From JAFAQB01 sp045808425 (GTDB lineage: Archaea; Thermoproteota; Nitrososphaeria; Nitrososphaerales; Nitrososphaeraceae): 23,498 bases of DNA. The notes below the pieces were generated by a model. It worked only from the letters and a program-made list of their open reading frames with translations. It had not been told where the DNA came from and made no database searches. Numbering within the stretch: the first letter of the stretch is position 1; every line of letters begins with the position of its first letter. The stretch is from the NCBI GenBank assembly GCA_045808425.1, contig JBJMFM010000035.1, positions 1-23,498 of the forward strand, in the 5' to 3' direction. Positions 7,265 through 14,502 of the stretch are shown here, piece after piece. The position numbers were made by a program, and so were the translations under genes.

Positions 7265-8950
7265 ATGGCATTAATACAAACTTCAAAAATAAAGACAATT
7301 ACAATAACTCTTATCTCGTTACAATTTCTACTATTAGCTTCGATATTCATTATTCCTGTATTTGGAAATGGATTATCTGATTATAATAACAACAATAAAA
7401 GTATAAATGAGAATGTAAAGTCTTTGTCAAAGACTGAATTTTTTTCTAATAATAATACTATGACTACTGTTGTTCCTTTCACCAATCAATCAACTATGCC
7501 TGCTATAGAAAAAATAACAAACTTCGGAAGTTGGGCACCATATCAGATACCCCTTGAATCCATCAAAAACATAGCTGAGCAAAAAAATGTAATAAATGCT
7601 ATTCTAAAGCAAGGATATAATGAATATTATTTTCCAATGATTGATTTCAAGTCTAAAGCGACAAGATCAATGACAGAAAATCTATTACAGTCAGCAAATG
7701 GAACCAAATTGAAGATAATAATAATTTTGCTTCCTCCCTCAGAAGCTGGACCTAAAGGAAACTTCAATTGGAATAGTTGGATTGAATATCTCAATTTTCT
7801 TAAAACAAAATATCCATCATCGCTTGATGGATTCGTTATAGACGACTTTAATTTATTTAATAATAGTGTACATGCAAATAAAGTTAAGGGAAATAATCAT
7901 GATGATAGTCATAGCCATAGTGATGCCCATGACAAGAATGAGAATAAGAATAAGAAAACTCCAAAAGAAACTGTTACTTTTATGCTTAAATCTAAACTTG
8001 AAGAAGCATTACAGAAAAGAAGAAAAGACTTGCACTTCTACCCCGTTCTGTACTTTGAAGGAGTCAAGACGAATGATGTAAAAAGGCATTTTTATAATAA
8101 TACTGATGGTATAATTTTGGCAAGTACCAATTACTATAATGTAACAGATCTAGATCATAATCTAAAAGTTTTATCAAAAGTGTTTAACAACAAACCTATT
8201 AGATACGTTGTTTATACTGATAGAACATCCAATTTTATTGATAGTAGTCCGCCATCTGACCGTCTCGTATTGTCTACTTTATCAATAGTAAATGAATCAG
8301 GCATTGTTAAAGGTGTAATAATATGGCGCAATACGAATAGTCCTGTTATACGTGATTATCTTTCTAATAGGAATAACACAGAGTACATGTCGTTTGTTTC
8401 TATGATGGGAAAATTACAGCTAAAGGATGAAAATAGCAGTAATGCATATGGGCTATACAATCCACCACCACCACCTATCTCTCCTACCAAACAACAAGAG
8501 CAGCAGCAAAATAGTAGTAACCATCACCACAATAACGACAAGCACAAGAACGAGAAAAATAATAGTGATCATAATAATAACGTCAAGTTACCATCATCGC
8601 AACCATCATCTTCCATTCCTCCTACTCCAAGACTTGGAATCAGTACTTCCGATTTAACTCCCAGCTTAGCTGAAGACATGGGCTTACCAAAAAAGACCAA
8701 AGGAGCTGCGGTACAATCAGTTATTCTAGGAAGCCCTGCCTACAATGCTGGCCTCAAAGGTACAATATTAGACGTAGATGAAAGTGGATATCTAATAAGT
8801 AGAGGTGATGTGATTACATCAGTAGATGGGCACGAGGTTAATGGGGTTGAGGACATGGTTAAGCAAATGAAGAAAAAACATCTAGGTGACTTGTTAAGTC
8901 TTATTGTTAGCAGAAACGGCCAAATATTAAATATGGTGGCTAAACTGTAA
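7265..8950 (+). CDS. Secreted or membrane-anchored protein: TIM-barrel-like region plus C-terminal PDZ domain
   Basis: 561 aa. Residues 11-35 form a hydrophobic signal/anchor. An Asn-rich linker follows, then a region (about 85-380) that reads like a glycoside-hydrolase-type or polysaccharide-binding barrel: GSWAPY, GYNEYYFPMIDF, LKIIIILLPPSEAGP, DGFVIDDFNLF, HFYPVLYFEGV, DGIILASTNYYN, IRYVVYTD, VKGVIIWRNTN. No catalytic residues can be assigned with certainty. A His/Asp/Lys-rich insert (about 212-234) interrupts the barrel directly after VIDDFNLF. A Pro/Gln/His/Asn-rich linker (about 400-455) leads to a PDZ domain (456-561: RLGISTSDL, AAVQSVILGSPAYNAGL, GDVITSVDGHEV). No protease domain is present. 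Probably acts outside the cell; substrate unknown. The His-rich parts may bind metal (inference). Confidence 0.75.
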   Translation: MALIQTSKIKTITITLISLQFLLLASIFIIPVFGNGLSDYNNNNKSINENVKSLSKTEFFSNNNTMTTVVPFTNQSTMPAIEKITNFGSWAPYQIPLESIKNIAEQKNVINAILKQGYNEYYFPMIDFKSKATRSMTENLLQSANGTKLKIIIILLPPSEAGPKGNFNWNSWIEYLNFLKTKYPSSLDGFVIDDFNLFNNSVHANKVKGNNHDDSHSHSDAHDKNENKNKKTPKETVTFMLKSKLEEALQKRRKDLHFYPVLYFEGVKTNDVKRHFYNNTDGIILASTNYYNVTDLDHNLKVLSKVFNNKPIRYVVYTDRTSNFIDSSPPSDRLVLSTLSIVNESGIVKGVIIWRNTNSPVIRDYLSNRNNTEYMSFVSMMGKLQLKDENSSNAYGLYNPPPPPISPTKQQEQQQNSSNHHHNNDKHKNEKNNSDHNNNVKLPSSQPSSSIPPTPRLGISTSDLTPSLAEDMGLPKKTKGAAVQSVILGSPAYNAGLKGTILDVDESGYLISRGDVITSVDGHEVNGVEDMVKQMKKKHLGDLLSLIVSRNGQILNMVAKL

Positions 8951-8976
8951 TGATGACGGGCAAAATATTATAGCAG

Positions 8977-9030
8977 AAAGTAGATGAACCCTTCTACCAG
9001 TAAAGCTCAAATCCCTCCGAGCCCGCATCA
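8977..9030 (+). repeat. Dispersed repeat, copy B
   Basis: Starts 26 bp after the PDZ gene. It shares AAAGTAGATGAACCCTTCTA and AATCCCTCCG with copy A, and its right end CCTCCGAGCCCGCATCA with elements D (15372) and E (19187). GTAGA/TCTAC and GCTC/GAGC could pair. An ATG at 8984 opens a 57-codon frame to 9157 whose start, MNPSTSKAQIPPSPH, parallels copy A; its tail is Lys/Asn-rich. I do not call it a gene. Confidence 0.55.
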
Positions 9031-9239
9031 ATATTGTCCCTTTATTAGAGCCCAGACCTATAATACTGCTAGACTACAAGATTTGGAAGCTAGTACAAAA
9101 TATGAAGAACAAAAAAACAGCAACAAGAACAACAAGGACTACAAATTATTAACATGAAAAGATCATAACAAAAAGCTTTACCATATATCAGGATGGGTGA
9201 AGATGAAAAAGCGACTGATTCCTTTTTATAAGGTCTTTG

Positions 9240-9719
9240 ATGTTGTGGTACAATGTTAGATTGTCTTCATCAACAACAGCAGTATCACATTCAAAATTTT
9301 CAAAGATAATGGTAGCAGTCGACGGCTCAGAACATTCGTTAAAAGCAGCTGAATATGCTTTAGAAGTAGCAAAATCTTTCAATGCTCAGCTGTTTGCAAT
9401 TACTGTCACCTCTGTTCCACAGTCATATCATCTTAGGCAAGAAGATGTATTAGAAGAATCAAGTGAAATGAATGATAGCAAAGCATGGCTTGAAAAATTT
9501 AGTCGTGAAGCAAAAACAGACAATATCGAATTGAAAACAGAATTAATTAATAGTCACAGGCCAGTAGATTATGTTATACTAGAATATGCAGAAGAAAATA
9601 ATATTGATCTGATCGTTGTTGGAACAAGAGGAAGATCAGGTTTCAAGAGATTATTACTTGGAAGTATAGCATCTTCAGTGGTAACATATGCTCATTGTCC
9701 TGTAATGGTAGTAAAGTAA
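9240..9719 (+). CDS. Universal stress protein (UspA family, ATP-binding type)
   Basis: Single-domain USP of about 152-159 aa. It has the first strand KIMVAVDGSEHS, the helix KAAEYALEVAKSF, the IDLIVVGTRGRSG strand and the nucleotide motif G-x2-G-x9-G-S (GTRGRSGFKRLLLGS), so ATP binding is expected. It ends AHCPVMVVK as the family does. ATG 9240 is the most upstream ATG, but a TATA-like TTTTTATAAG at 9224-9233 would place the transcript start near 9255, which favours a TTG at 9261 (giving MSSSTTAV...) as the real start. Such proteins are cytoplasmic and occur in many copies in these archaea; the trigger here cannot be read from sequence. Confidence 0.9.
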   Translation: MLWYNVRLSSSTTAVSHSKFSKIMVAVDGSEHSLKAAEYALEVAKSFNAQLFAITVTSVPQSYHLRQEDVLEESSEMNDSKAWLEKFSREAKTDNIELKTELINSHRPVDYVILEYAEENNIDLIVVGTRGRSGFKRLLLGSIASSVVTYAHCPVMVVK

Positions 9720-9791
9720 AAAGAGCAGATCATCCAAGCTTAGAACTAAGAAAGAAGAAGAGAGATATACAGGCTGAGACTATTTAGACCT

Positions 9792-10091
9792 ATGTATAGA
9801 ATGGGTAACCAGGGATCCAAATCTATGGATATCATTATCGATGGTGTAAAATTAGAAAATTTGGAGAACTATAGGATACAATCCCCGCTATTTGATGTCA
9901 CCTTTCCTGAAAACAATATTTTCTCAGTAAAAACGGGTAACACCAAAGCAGTTAACGATGGTTATTGGGTCTTCTTAGAACCTCTAACTGTTGGAAAACA
10001 TGAACTTGAATTTAGTGCTAGCGTAATCGATCCTAGCGGTGTTAACAATTACAACACTCATATAAAAGACCATTTAATTGTGATGCCATAA
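9792..10091 (+). CDS. C-terminal part of a secreted beta-rich protein, probably truncated
   Basis: 99 aa: IDGVKLENLENYRIQSPLF, FPENNIFSV, NDGYWVFLEPLTVGKHELEF, and a final strand ending LIVMP. This pattern (IDG-V-ENL-YR-SP-F, DGYW-FL-PL--GKH) matches the C-terminal half of thaumarchaeal secreted proteins of about 200-230 aa, recognised from memory. Here there is no signal peptide, and the 70 bp upstream after the stress-protein gene do not encode the missing half. The protein would be cytoplasmic if made. Either a gene remnant that kept an open frame or a short paralogue. Function unknown. Confidence 0.5.
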   Translation: MYRMGNQGSKSMDIIIDGVKLENLENYRIQSPLFDVTFPENNIFSVKTGNTKAVNDGYWVFLEPLTVGKHELEFSASVIDPSGVNNYNTHIKDHLIVMP

Positions 10092-10102
10092 AGTTCTGTA
10101 TT

Positions 10103-10266
10103 GTATTATATTTTTCTGCACTTCTAGACTACAACAATCGGAGCATCGAGTAAGCATATCTGCTTATGAATTATTGATGTTACTTTTTTGATTTATTTTA
10201 TGACGTTTTTCGTTAATTTCTTTTCGATGGACAAAAAGTTAAGGTTCATTTATGTACGTTTAATGG
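10103..10266. repeat. Long non-coding repeat, copy 1
   Basis: Aligns collinearly with 12238-12386. Shared blocks include TCTGCTTAT, TGTTACTTTTTT, TTTATTTTAT, TTAATTTCTTTT and CGATGGACAAAAAG followed by AAGGTTCAT. Indels of a few bases separate the blocks. It sits after the stop of the truncated secreted-protein gene and before the 3' end of the minus-strand gene at 10285. The T-runs could terminate plus-strand transcription. Confidence 0.6.
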
Positions 10267-10284
10267 TAATAGAGATTTTAGAAT

Positions 10285-10866
10285 TTACGAGCTTGAAATG
10301 AGCCTTGCAAAATCATGATAAAATATATTTCTGCACTGCAATGAATTCATTTGACATAGATTCACTTCATTGTTTTCTCGCAGTAGGGTTTGCAATCTTT
10401 CTTCTTCTTCCCTCTGTTTGATATAATATAATGCCAAACTGTGTATAGTACCATCAACTATCAAACCTTTATTTATAGCAGTATCATAAGCCGCAATAAT
10501 TTCGATTGGATAATTCCATCCATTTTTCAATCTTTTAATATATTCTAAAACTTTATCATTTGACGGTAGCTCTGTTGGATCATACAAGAATTCATTTATG
10601 TATTCGCTAAACTGAAAGTTGCTGATGGTGCTGGCATATTGATGATAACTGCTCGCAAGCTTAGACCATACTAAATAGTATTTGCAAAGTTTTTCGAGAT
10701 CAGCTGGTTCTATTATTTGACTGACATTACATACTCCAATTCCCTTGTACCTATTCCTTACTATGTTATCATTGTGTATTGCTTCAATAGATTCCTTTAT
10801 TTTATTTGGAGGAGATATTTTATTATTCCTTGGAAGGAAAAAGTCTATAAGATCAAAAGTTTCCAA
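10285..10866 (-). CDS. Hypothetical protein with a DGxxH (ParB/DndB-like) segment
   Basis: 193 aa, soluble, family not firmly recognised. The middle reads GWNYPIEIIAAYDTAI, then GLIVDGTIHSLALYYI, resembling the D-G-x-H-R-x-x-A loop of ParB-N/sulfiredoxin-like domains (strand, DGtHR, helix). Here the Arg is replaced by Ser. The C-terminal part is charged and helical with Cys (VNLCQMNSLQCRNIFYHDFARL). Such domains occur in nucleases and DNA-modification proteins, but the match is too weak to assign a role. The start is TTG 10866; no ATG is in frame before the upstream stop. A TATA-like GTTATAAG lies about 25-30 nt upstream, which supports it. Confidence 0.55.
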   Translation of the reverse strand: METFDLIDFFLPRNNKISPPNKIKESIEAIHNDNIVRNRYKGIGVCNVSQIIEPADLEKLCKYYLVWSKLASSYHQYASTISNFQFSEYINEFLYDPTELPSNDKVLEYIKRLKNGWNYPIEIIAAYDTAINKGLIVDGTIHSLALYYIKQREEEERLQTLLRENNEVNLCQMNSLQCRNIFYHDFARLISSS

Positions 10867-11208
10867 TGTATTGAGCAGATATTAACTTGGCTTATAACTC
10901 TATTTTTGAGCAAGCCGTAGGTTTACTTGTTCTGTAGAGTAGCCAAAGGATATATGTCTCTGTTTACCATAAAATATATTTTTGCTTTAGTCATATTTCC
11001 ACAATATACAGCATCAGAGTAGAGAAATAACCAAATTAATAATCAGTTTTGGCATATATGTAATATGTCACTACTCTGAGGGATTAACACCATTAGATTC
11101 TGATAACATCATGTTCAATGACCATAATTACTTTCCATTCATTACTTTATCAACAGCAGATCCTCTGAATACTGCTGATTTAGAGTCCTAATGTTTCAAG
11201 ATATGATC
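10867..11208. other. Intergenic; open frame without start, and an inverted repeat
   Basis: On the plus strand one frame is open from about 10991 to the TAA at 11190 and reads protein-like near its end (YSEGLTPLDSDNIMFNDHNY, then FPFITLSTADPLNTADLES). It has no ATG/GTG/TTG before an internal Met, so it may be a gene remnant. A 9-bp perfect inverted repeat TCAGAGTAG/CTACTCTGA lies at 11014-11022 and 11071-11079. Confidence 0.3.
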
Positions 11209-11622
11209 CTATTTCTTTAAATGATGATGATGGTCATTCATATGTTCAAGGACATGATAAAGATGATATCCCTCACCAAGCAGAATGCATTTGTTGCATT
11301 TGATTCTATGATATGGATCAATTCCTAAAGTTCTATAAGCCCTCAAAATATCGTCATCATCAGCTTTGTATTCATATATAGATAAGGTCGCGGAGGATTC
11401 ATCTCCAATTCCAGCCTTTGACATCAGCAAGCCATTAACACATACCTTGACTATAGATTTTGTTCTTGTTATTGACGATGTGATTTTATGATCTTCATCT
11501 AAATGTGTAGTTTCGGAAATTTTCATAAAGTGTCCAAAGCATTGTTCTTCAGTCGCATTTTTGAGTATCTCGTAAAGTTTTACTTTCTGTTTCTGCTTCT
11601 GTTCTTGAATCTGAGCCAGCAT
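11209..11622 (-). CDS. Hypothetical protein with a C-terminal Cys/His cluster
   Basis: 137 aa from ATG 11622. The N-terminus is Gln/Lys-rich (QEQKQKQKVKLYEIL). The middle is mixed alpha/beta (SIVKVCVNGLLMSKAG, ATLSIYEYKADDDDILRAYRTLGID). The C-terminus has CNKCILLGEGYHLYHVLEH followed by MNDHHHHLKK. The CxxC plus His pair 8-11 residues on could form a C2H2-type zinc site (inference), and the His4 tail may add metal affinity. No family recognised. It stands alone with about 250-340 bp of spacer on each side. Confidence 0.6.
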   Translation of the reverse strand: MLAQIQEQKQKQKVKLYEILKNATEEQCFGHFMKISETTHLDEDHKITSSITRTKSIVKVCVNGLLMSKAGIGDESSATLSIYEYKADDDDILRAYRTLGIDPYHRIKCNKCILLGEGYHLYHVLEHMNDHHHHLKK

Positions 11623-11881
11623 CCGGGTTTTCTAACATTATATTAGTTTATAAAGACATTGATGCACTGAAATTTTTGGTATTCGTTTGAACACCCCAAA
11701 AATCTAGGAATATGTTATTCTTTGTTTCACCACGTGCCTTTTAGCCAACGATACAAACGTTTGTGCAGAGCTTTTATATACGCATATGTTGTTTTCCATA
11801 CGAAGATGGATTGTTTAGTTAAAAGGTCACAGCTAACCATTTGAACTTCAAGCATAGTAGCAGTGGAGAGTATTCATTGAT

Positions 11882-12211
11882 TCATTTGTCCATACATGCA
11901 GGCAACTTTCCACCATGGCTTTCACGATATTGATTTAGCAATTGATCCTTTACTTGTTCAGCATTCTCTGTAACTAAATAACTAAATCTCCTCTCCTTGG
12001 CTATACAAGGATCCAATAGCGACTCCAAAGATTGTCTCAGATTCGTACTACTGCTCCCTATGTATAGAATTTTCATACTTGCATGTACCTTAAAGACTCC
12101 TGGCTTCTCAGGAGTAGCAGAAGTAATACTAGCTTGGTTAAAATCTAACCACTCAGACCAAATTTCTTCTTCCGTCTTAGTCTCAGGCAGTTTATTTTCA
12201 GTGTCGCTCAA
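11882..12211 (-). CDS. GIY-YIG-like small protein
   Basis: 109 aa. The core PGVFKVHASMKILYIGSSST with NLRQSLESLLDPC corresponds to the GIY-YIG fold start (G-V/I-Y ... Y-I-G-x-S-x-N-L-R), with GIY replaced by GVF, and the C-terminus ...QYRESHGGKLPACM resembles the end of archaeal GIY-YIG-like proteins of this size. Catalytic Arg and Glu of nuclease members are not clearly placed, so activity is uncertain. The N-terminal 30 residues are acidic. The start is TTG 12211, the only start codon before the stop three codons upstream. The upstream promoter region is repeat copy 2. Confidence 0.6.
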   Translation of the reverse strand: MSDTENKLPETKTEEEIWSEWLDFNQASITSATPEKPGVFKVHASMKILYIGSSSTNLRQSLESLLDPCIAKERRFSYLVTENAEQVKDQLLNQYRESHGGKLPACMDK

Positions 12212-12237
12212 ATTTCAAGTATATCTACATGTATTGC

Positions 12238-12386
12238 TATGTATATTTCCGCAACAGACCACAGCAGCATACACATTGAGTGGGCATGTCTGCTTATACT
12301 GTTACTTTTTTTCTTTTATTTTATATTCTTTCCTATTAATTTCTTTTTCGATGGACAAAAAGATAAGGTTCATCTAGTTTGATGGC
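12238..12386. repeat. Long non-coding repeat, copy 2
   Basis: Second copy of the element at 10103-10266, same orientation. Best-conserved blocks: GTCTGCTTAT, TGTTACTTTTTTT, TTAATTTCTTTTTCGATGG and ACAAAAAG-TAAGGTTCATCT. Its left edge is 26 bp upstream of the TTG of the GIY-YIG-like gene, so on the minus strand it includes that gene's likely promoter (GAAATATACATA). Copy 1 has no gene in the corresponding position. Confidence 0.6.
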
Positions 12387-12498
12387 GAACGAGTGGAGTT
12401 ATCTGCTTAAAATACTGCATTATAGCAATGACCATTTTTCACTTTATTTTTAATCATCCCGCTGATGTATCTTTGATCTTCAACTATCCCACCTTAAC

Positions 12499-13488
12499 TT
12501 AGTCCAACGCACTTTTGATGATTGAGTCTACTTCCTTTCTGGCTGATCCTAAATCTGATGACGACGATGATTTTTCGCCATCATTTTTATCAGCTGATGA
12601 TTTGCTGTCGTGACTTGTCTTATCTTCAGAACTACTATCGTCACTATGACTACTTGATTTAGAATTGTTAGTCTTCTTCTTTTCCGGAGAACTGTCATCG
12701 TGAGTAACACTGTCGCCACTATGCTTAGAAGATTCAGTCTTAGAACTGTCTGTATGTTTTGAGTTGCTATCATGCTTATCGTTGGTACTATCTGAGTTGG
12801 AGCTGCTACCACTCTTTCCTGTCAATCCACCATGATAACCAAGGTACATCAGTTTGTATGGATCTGTAAATGGAGAAATTGAAGCAAAGGTGTAATTCCG
12901 TAACTCTGTACCATTGCTTATTGGTAGTAGTTGCGGCTGTTGCTTTCCTTGTCCTTGTTTATTTATAGCGTTTAGCTGCGGCGCTATAACTGACTGTGAT
13001 GATAAAGACTTGTTGCTGAGATTACTAGCTGGAGCTATTGTTGGCCCTGAAGCACCACCGGTCGATCGTACAAGCGCATTATTATTATCATTTGTAGTTG
13101 TTATCTGCTGCTGTTGTTGTTTCGGAGGAGCAGCTATATTGGCAACGGCCGTGGATGCAGCAGTTGTTGTTTGTTGTTTTGATGATGAAGATGATACTGC
13201 TGATGTTGTCGGCGGTGTTGCTGTTGATAATGAAGGCGGTTTTACTGTTTTTGGAATACCGCATATGCGTGCTTCAGTTGTATTAACTACCTTGAGACTT
13301 GGGTTATTAGGATCGCACATTTTTGCTTTGAATTCTGCCGATATTGTTGTGGTGCTAAATGAACGACTAACTGCTGATGGTGGTGAAGATGACTGTTGTG
13401 CATATGCATCGATATTACTACAAATACCGAAAAGCAATACACCAGCTAGAACGGAGAATACTGAAAAAGTTGAACGCGTATCATTCAT
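12499..13488 (-). CDS. Secreted Ser/Thr/Gln-rich low-complexity protein
   Basis: 329 aa. Residues 9-30 form a signal peptide (FSVFSVLAGVLLFGICSNI, cleavage after AYA). A short conserved-looking block follows (about 51-85: EFKAKMCDPNNPSLKVVN, then TEARICGIPKTVKPP) with two Cys (58, 76) that could form a disulfide. Then come Ser/Thr/Ala and Gln-rich tracts, a second ordered block (GTELRNYTFASISPFTDPYK, MYLGYHGGLTGK), and a Ser/Asp/Lys/His-rich tail (about 230-315). This is the layout of archaeal cell-surface proteins with disordered, probably glycosylated stalks. No enzyme domain. Start ATG 13488, supported by a TATA-like box about 30 nt upstream. Confidence 0.75.
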   Translation of the reverse strand: MNDTRSTFSVFSVLAGVLLFGICSNIDAYAQQSSSPPSAVSRSFSTTTISAEFKAKMCDPNNPSLKVVNTTEARICGIPKTVKPPSLSTATPPTTSAVSSSSSKQQTTTAASTAVANIAAPPKQQQQQITTTNDNNNALVRSTGGASGPTIAPASNLSNKSLSSQSVIAPQLNAINKQGQGKQQPQLLPISNGTELRNYTFASISPFTDPYKLMYLGYHGGLTGKSGSSSNSDSTNDKHDSNSKHTDSSKTESSKHSGDSVTHDDSSPEKKKTNNSKSSSHSDDSSSEDKTSHDSKSSADKNDGEKSSSSSDLGSARKEVDSIIKSALD

Positions 13489-13512
13489 ATTAAATTATAC
13501 AGATGCAATGTT

Positions 13513-13524
13513 ATTATTTATATG
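13513..13524 (-). promoter_or_regulatory. TATA-like box of the Ser-rich secreted protein gene
   Basis: On the minus strand CATATAAATAA is centred about 31 nt upstream of ATG 13488, which fits an archaeal TATA box with a leader of only a few bases. Confidence 0.4.
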
Positions 13525-13833
13525 AACTAAGTATAAACAAAGAAGTTTTTTATAATATTATTATGTTAATATATATACTAGAAGATACTTATATTTGATT
13601 AGCGTGTTCTCAATCTTCAATTTCATTTATGAAGCTGATAATTTCTAAAAATAACTTAGTTCAAAGTTTTGAAATATTAGCAAGATCGGTGTATTAGACA
13701 AAGAAGCAACATCCTATAACGACGTATCTGATTCGCTCAGGTTGGCACTAAATTTCTATCACTTTAAAGAAAGGATTAGTTGAATCATACGCTCTATAGT
13801 CATGTCATGAACTATACATATAGTGCTCACTCT
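13525..13833. other. Intergenic, mostly empty
   Basis: AT-rich spacer. A plus-strand frame near 13679-13793 reads KIGVLDKEATSYNDVSDSLR and on to a TGA stop, without a start codon; it may be a remnant or chance. No hairpin or promoter stands out. Confidence 0.3.
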
Positions 13834-13980
13834 CTATTTTTGTGCTTGCTCTTTTTTTTCTTCAGCTTTGTGTTTTGCATTATAGTGCTGTATATATTTT
13901 GAGTCCGTTTCAAATACTTCATTACATTTGCTGCACATAACAGGCTCTTTTTCTATACCTTCATCTCTGCTGGAAGTCAT
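13834..13980 (-). CDS. 48-aa C2H2 zinc-finger microprotein
   Basis: Short gene from ATG 13980 to TAG 13834. The translation carries one C2H2 finger, CSKCNEVFETDSKYIQHYNA followed by KH: C-x2-C-x12-H-x4-H, with the hydrophobic Phe and Tyr/Ile core positions of classical fingers. N-terminus MTSSRDEGIEKEPVM is acidic; the tail KAEEKKEQAQK is charged. On the minus strand TTTTATAAAG is centred 26 nt upstream of the ATG, exactly right for a leaderless archaeal transcript, which strongly supports a real gene. Single-finger proteins of about 50-60 aa are known in archaea as putative DNA- or protein-binding regulators; the target here is unknown. Confidence 0.75.
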   Translation of the reverse strand: MTSSRDEGIEKEPVMCSKCNEVFETDSKYIQHYNAKHKAEEKKEQAQK

Positions 13981-14001
13981 ATGAACAATTTAAAAATTAA
14001 C

Positions 14002-14010
14002 TTTATAAAA
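14002..14010 (-). promoter_or_regulatory. TATA box of the zinc-finger microprotein gene
   Basis: TTTTATAAAG on the minus strand, centred 26 nt before the ATG at 13980. It predicts transcription starting at or next to the start codon. Confidence 0.5.
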
Positions 14011-14052
14011 ATTTACTTATGGAAGGTTTTGCCAATGTATAATGGGACAACA

Positions 14053-14162
14053 GGTATTGATATTACAGGTATGAATGCAAAGGTAGTAGATCCAAATATA
14101 GGGAATATTACCTAATACCAATGTATGCAGCTGTCAAAATAGCATTTGGTGTAGAGCATTAG
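14053..14162 (+). pseudogene. Decayed C-terminal half of a dodecin gene
   Basis: One frame reads GIDITGMNAKVVDPNIGNIT then TAA. Fourteen bases later another frame gives AAVKIAFGVEH and TAG at 14162. The intact dodecin at 14774-14986 ends GVEVGDMTAKVDSNTGNITE and then YRTAVKIAFGVKH, so the two align throughout with a 2-nt frameshift. The N-terminal half is missing. The copy lies on the opposite strand, about 600 bp from the intact gene. Confidence 0.75.
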
Positions 14163-14163
14163 C

Positions 14164-14190
14164 TAGCGCTACTATTATAGCATAGCGCTA
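14164..14190. repeat. Inverted repeat TAGCGCT/AGCGCTA
   Basis: Perfect 7-bp arms separated by 13 nt (ACTATTATAGCAT), directly after the dodecin remnant and 20 bp past the 3' end of the next minus-strand gene. It could act as a terminator hairpin for either side. Confidence 0.4.
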
Positions 14191-14209
14191 TAATGCCCAA
14201 AAGAAAGTA

Positions 14210-14380
14210 TTAGGCAATATCTGACATATATCCCCCTTTATCCTGTATGTCCTTGATTATTTGTTTTACTTTTTCAGATCCGTATCGATCTGGGTTAGAA
14301 AATGCGTTTGAAGATGTATTTGAACCAGATTTATTTATTTTATACAATTCCTTCTTATTCTCCATTACATTTTCTTGCAT
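14210..14380 (-). CDS. 56-aa hypothetical microprotein
   Basis: ATG 14380 to TAA 14210. The protein is polar and charged: MQENVMENKKELYKINKSGS, a Ser/Asn-rich part, then NPDRYGSEKVKQIIKDIQDK and GGYMSDIA. It has no transmembrane segment and no Cys. A strong TATA-like stretch (14401-14413) is centred 27 nt upstream of the ATG, as for a leaderless gene. No family recognised. Confidence 0.6.
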   Translation of the reverse strand: MQENVMENKKELYKINKSGSNTSSNAFSNPDRYGSEKVKQIIKDIQDKGGYMSDIA

Positions 14381-14400
14381 GTATGCTAGTGATATGTTAA

Positions 14401-14413
14401 TTATAATATATAT
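14401..14413. promoter_or_regulatory. TATA-rich promoter, possibly bidirectional
   Basis: TTATAATATATAT is centred 27 nt upstream of ATG 14380 on the minus strand. It is nearly symmetric and could also drive the plus-strand gene ending at 14697, with a start near 14433. Confidence 0.45.
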
Positions 14414-14502
14414 CAGCTTTTGTTAGGCCAGAAGAAGGTTACATTTTAAACATACAAAAGGTCAATGAGTCATATAATGAATCTATTAAACTCATAGAAA
14501 GA

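Noticed and set aside
8427..8657. His/Ile-rich 76-codon plus-strand frame
   Set aside because: Frame-shifted shadow of the low-complexity linker of the PDZ protein.
11997..12377. 126-codon plus-strand frame across the GIY-YIG-like gene and repeat copy 2
   Set aside because: Antisense of a better supported gene; the hydrophobic end comes from T-rich repeat DNA.
12914..13525. 203-codon plus-strand frame rich in Cys, Val and Ala
   Set aside because: Antisense of the Ser/Gln-rich secreted protein; composition is explained by repeats on the other strand.
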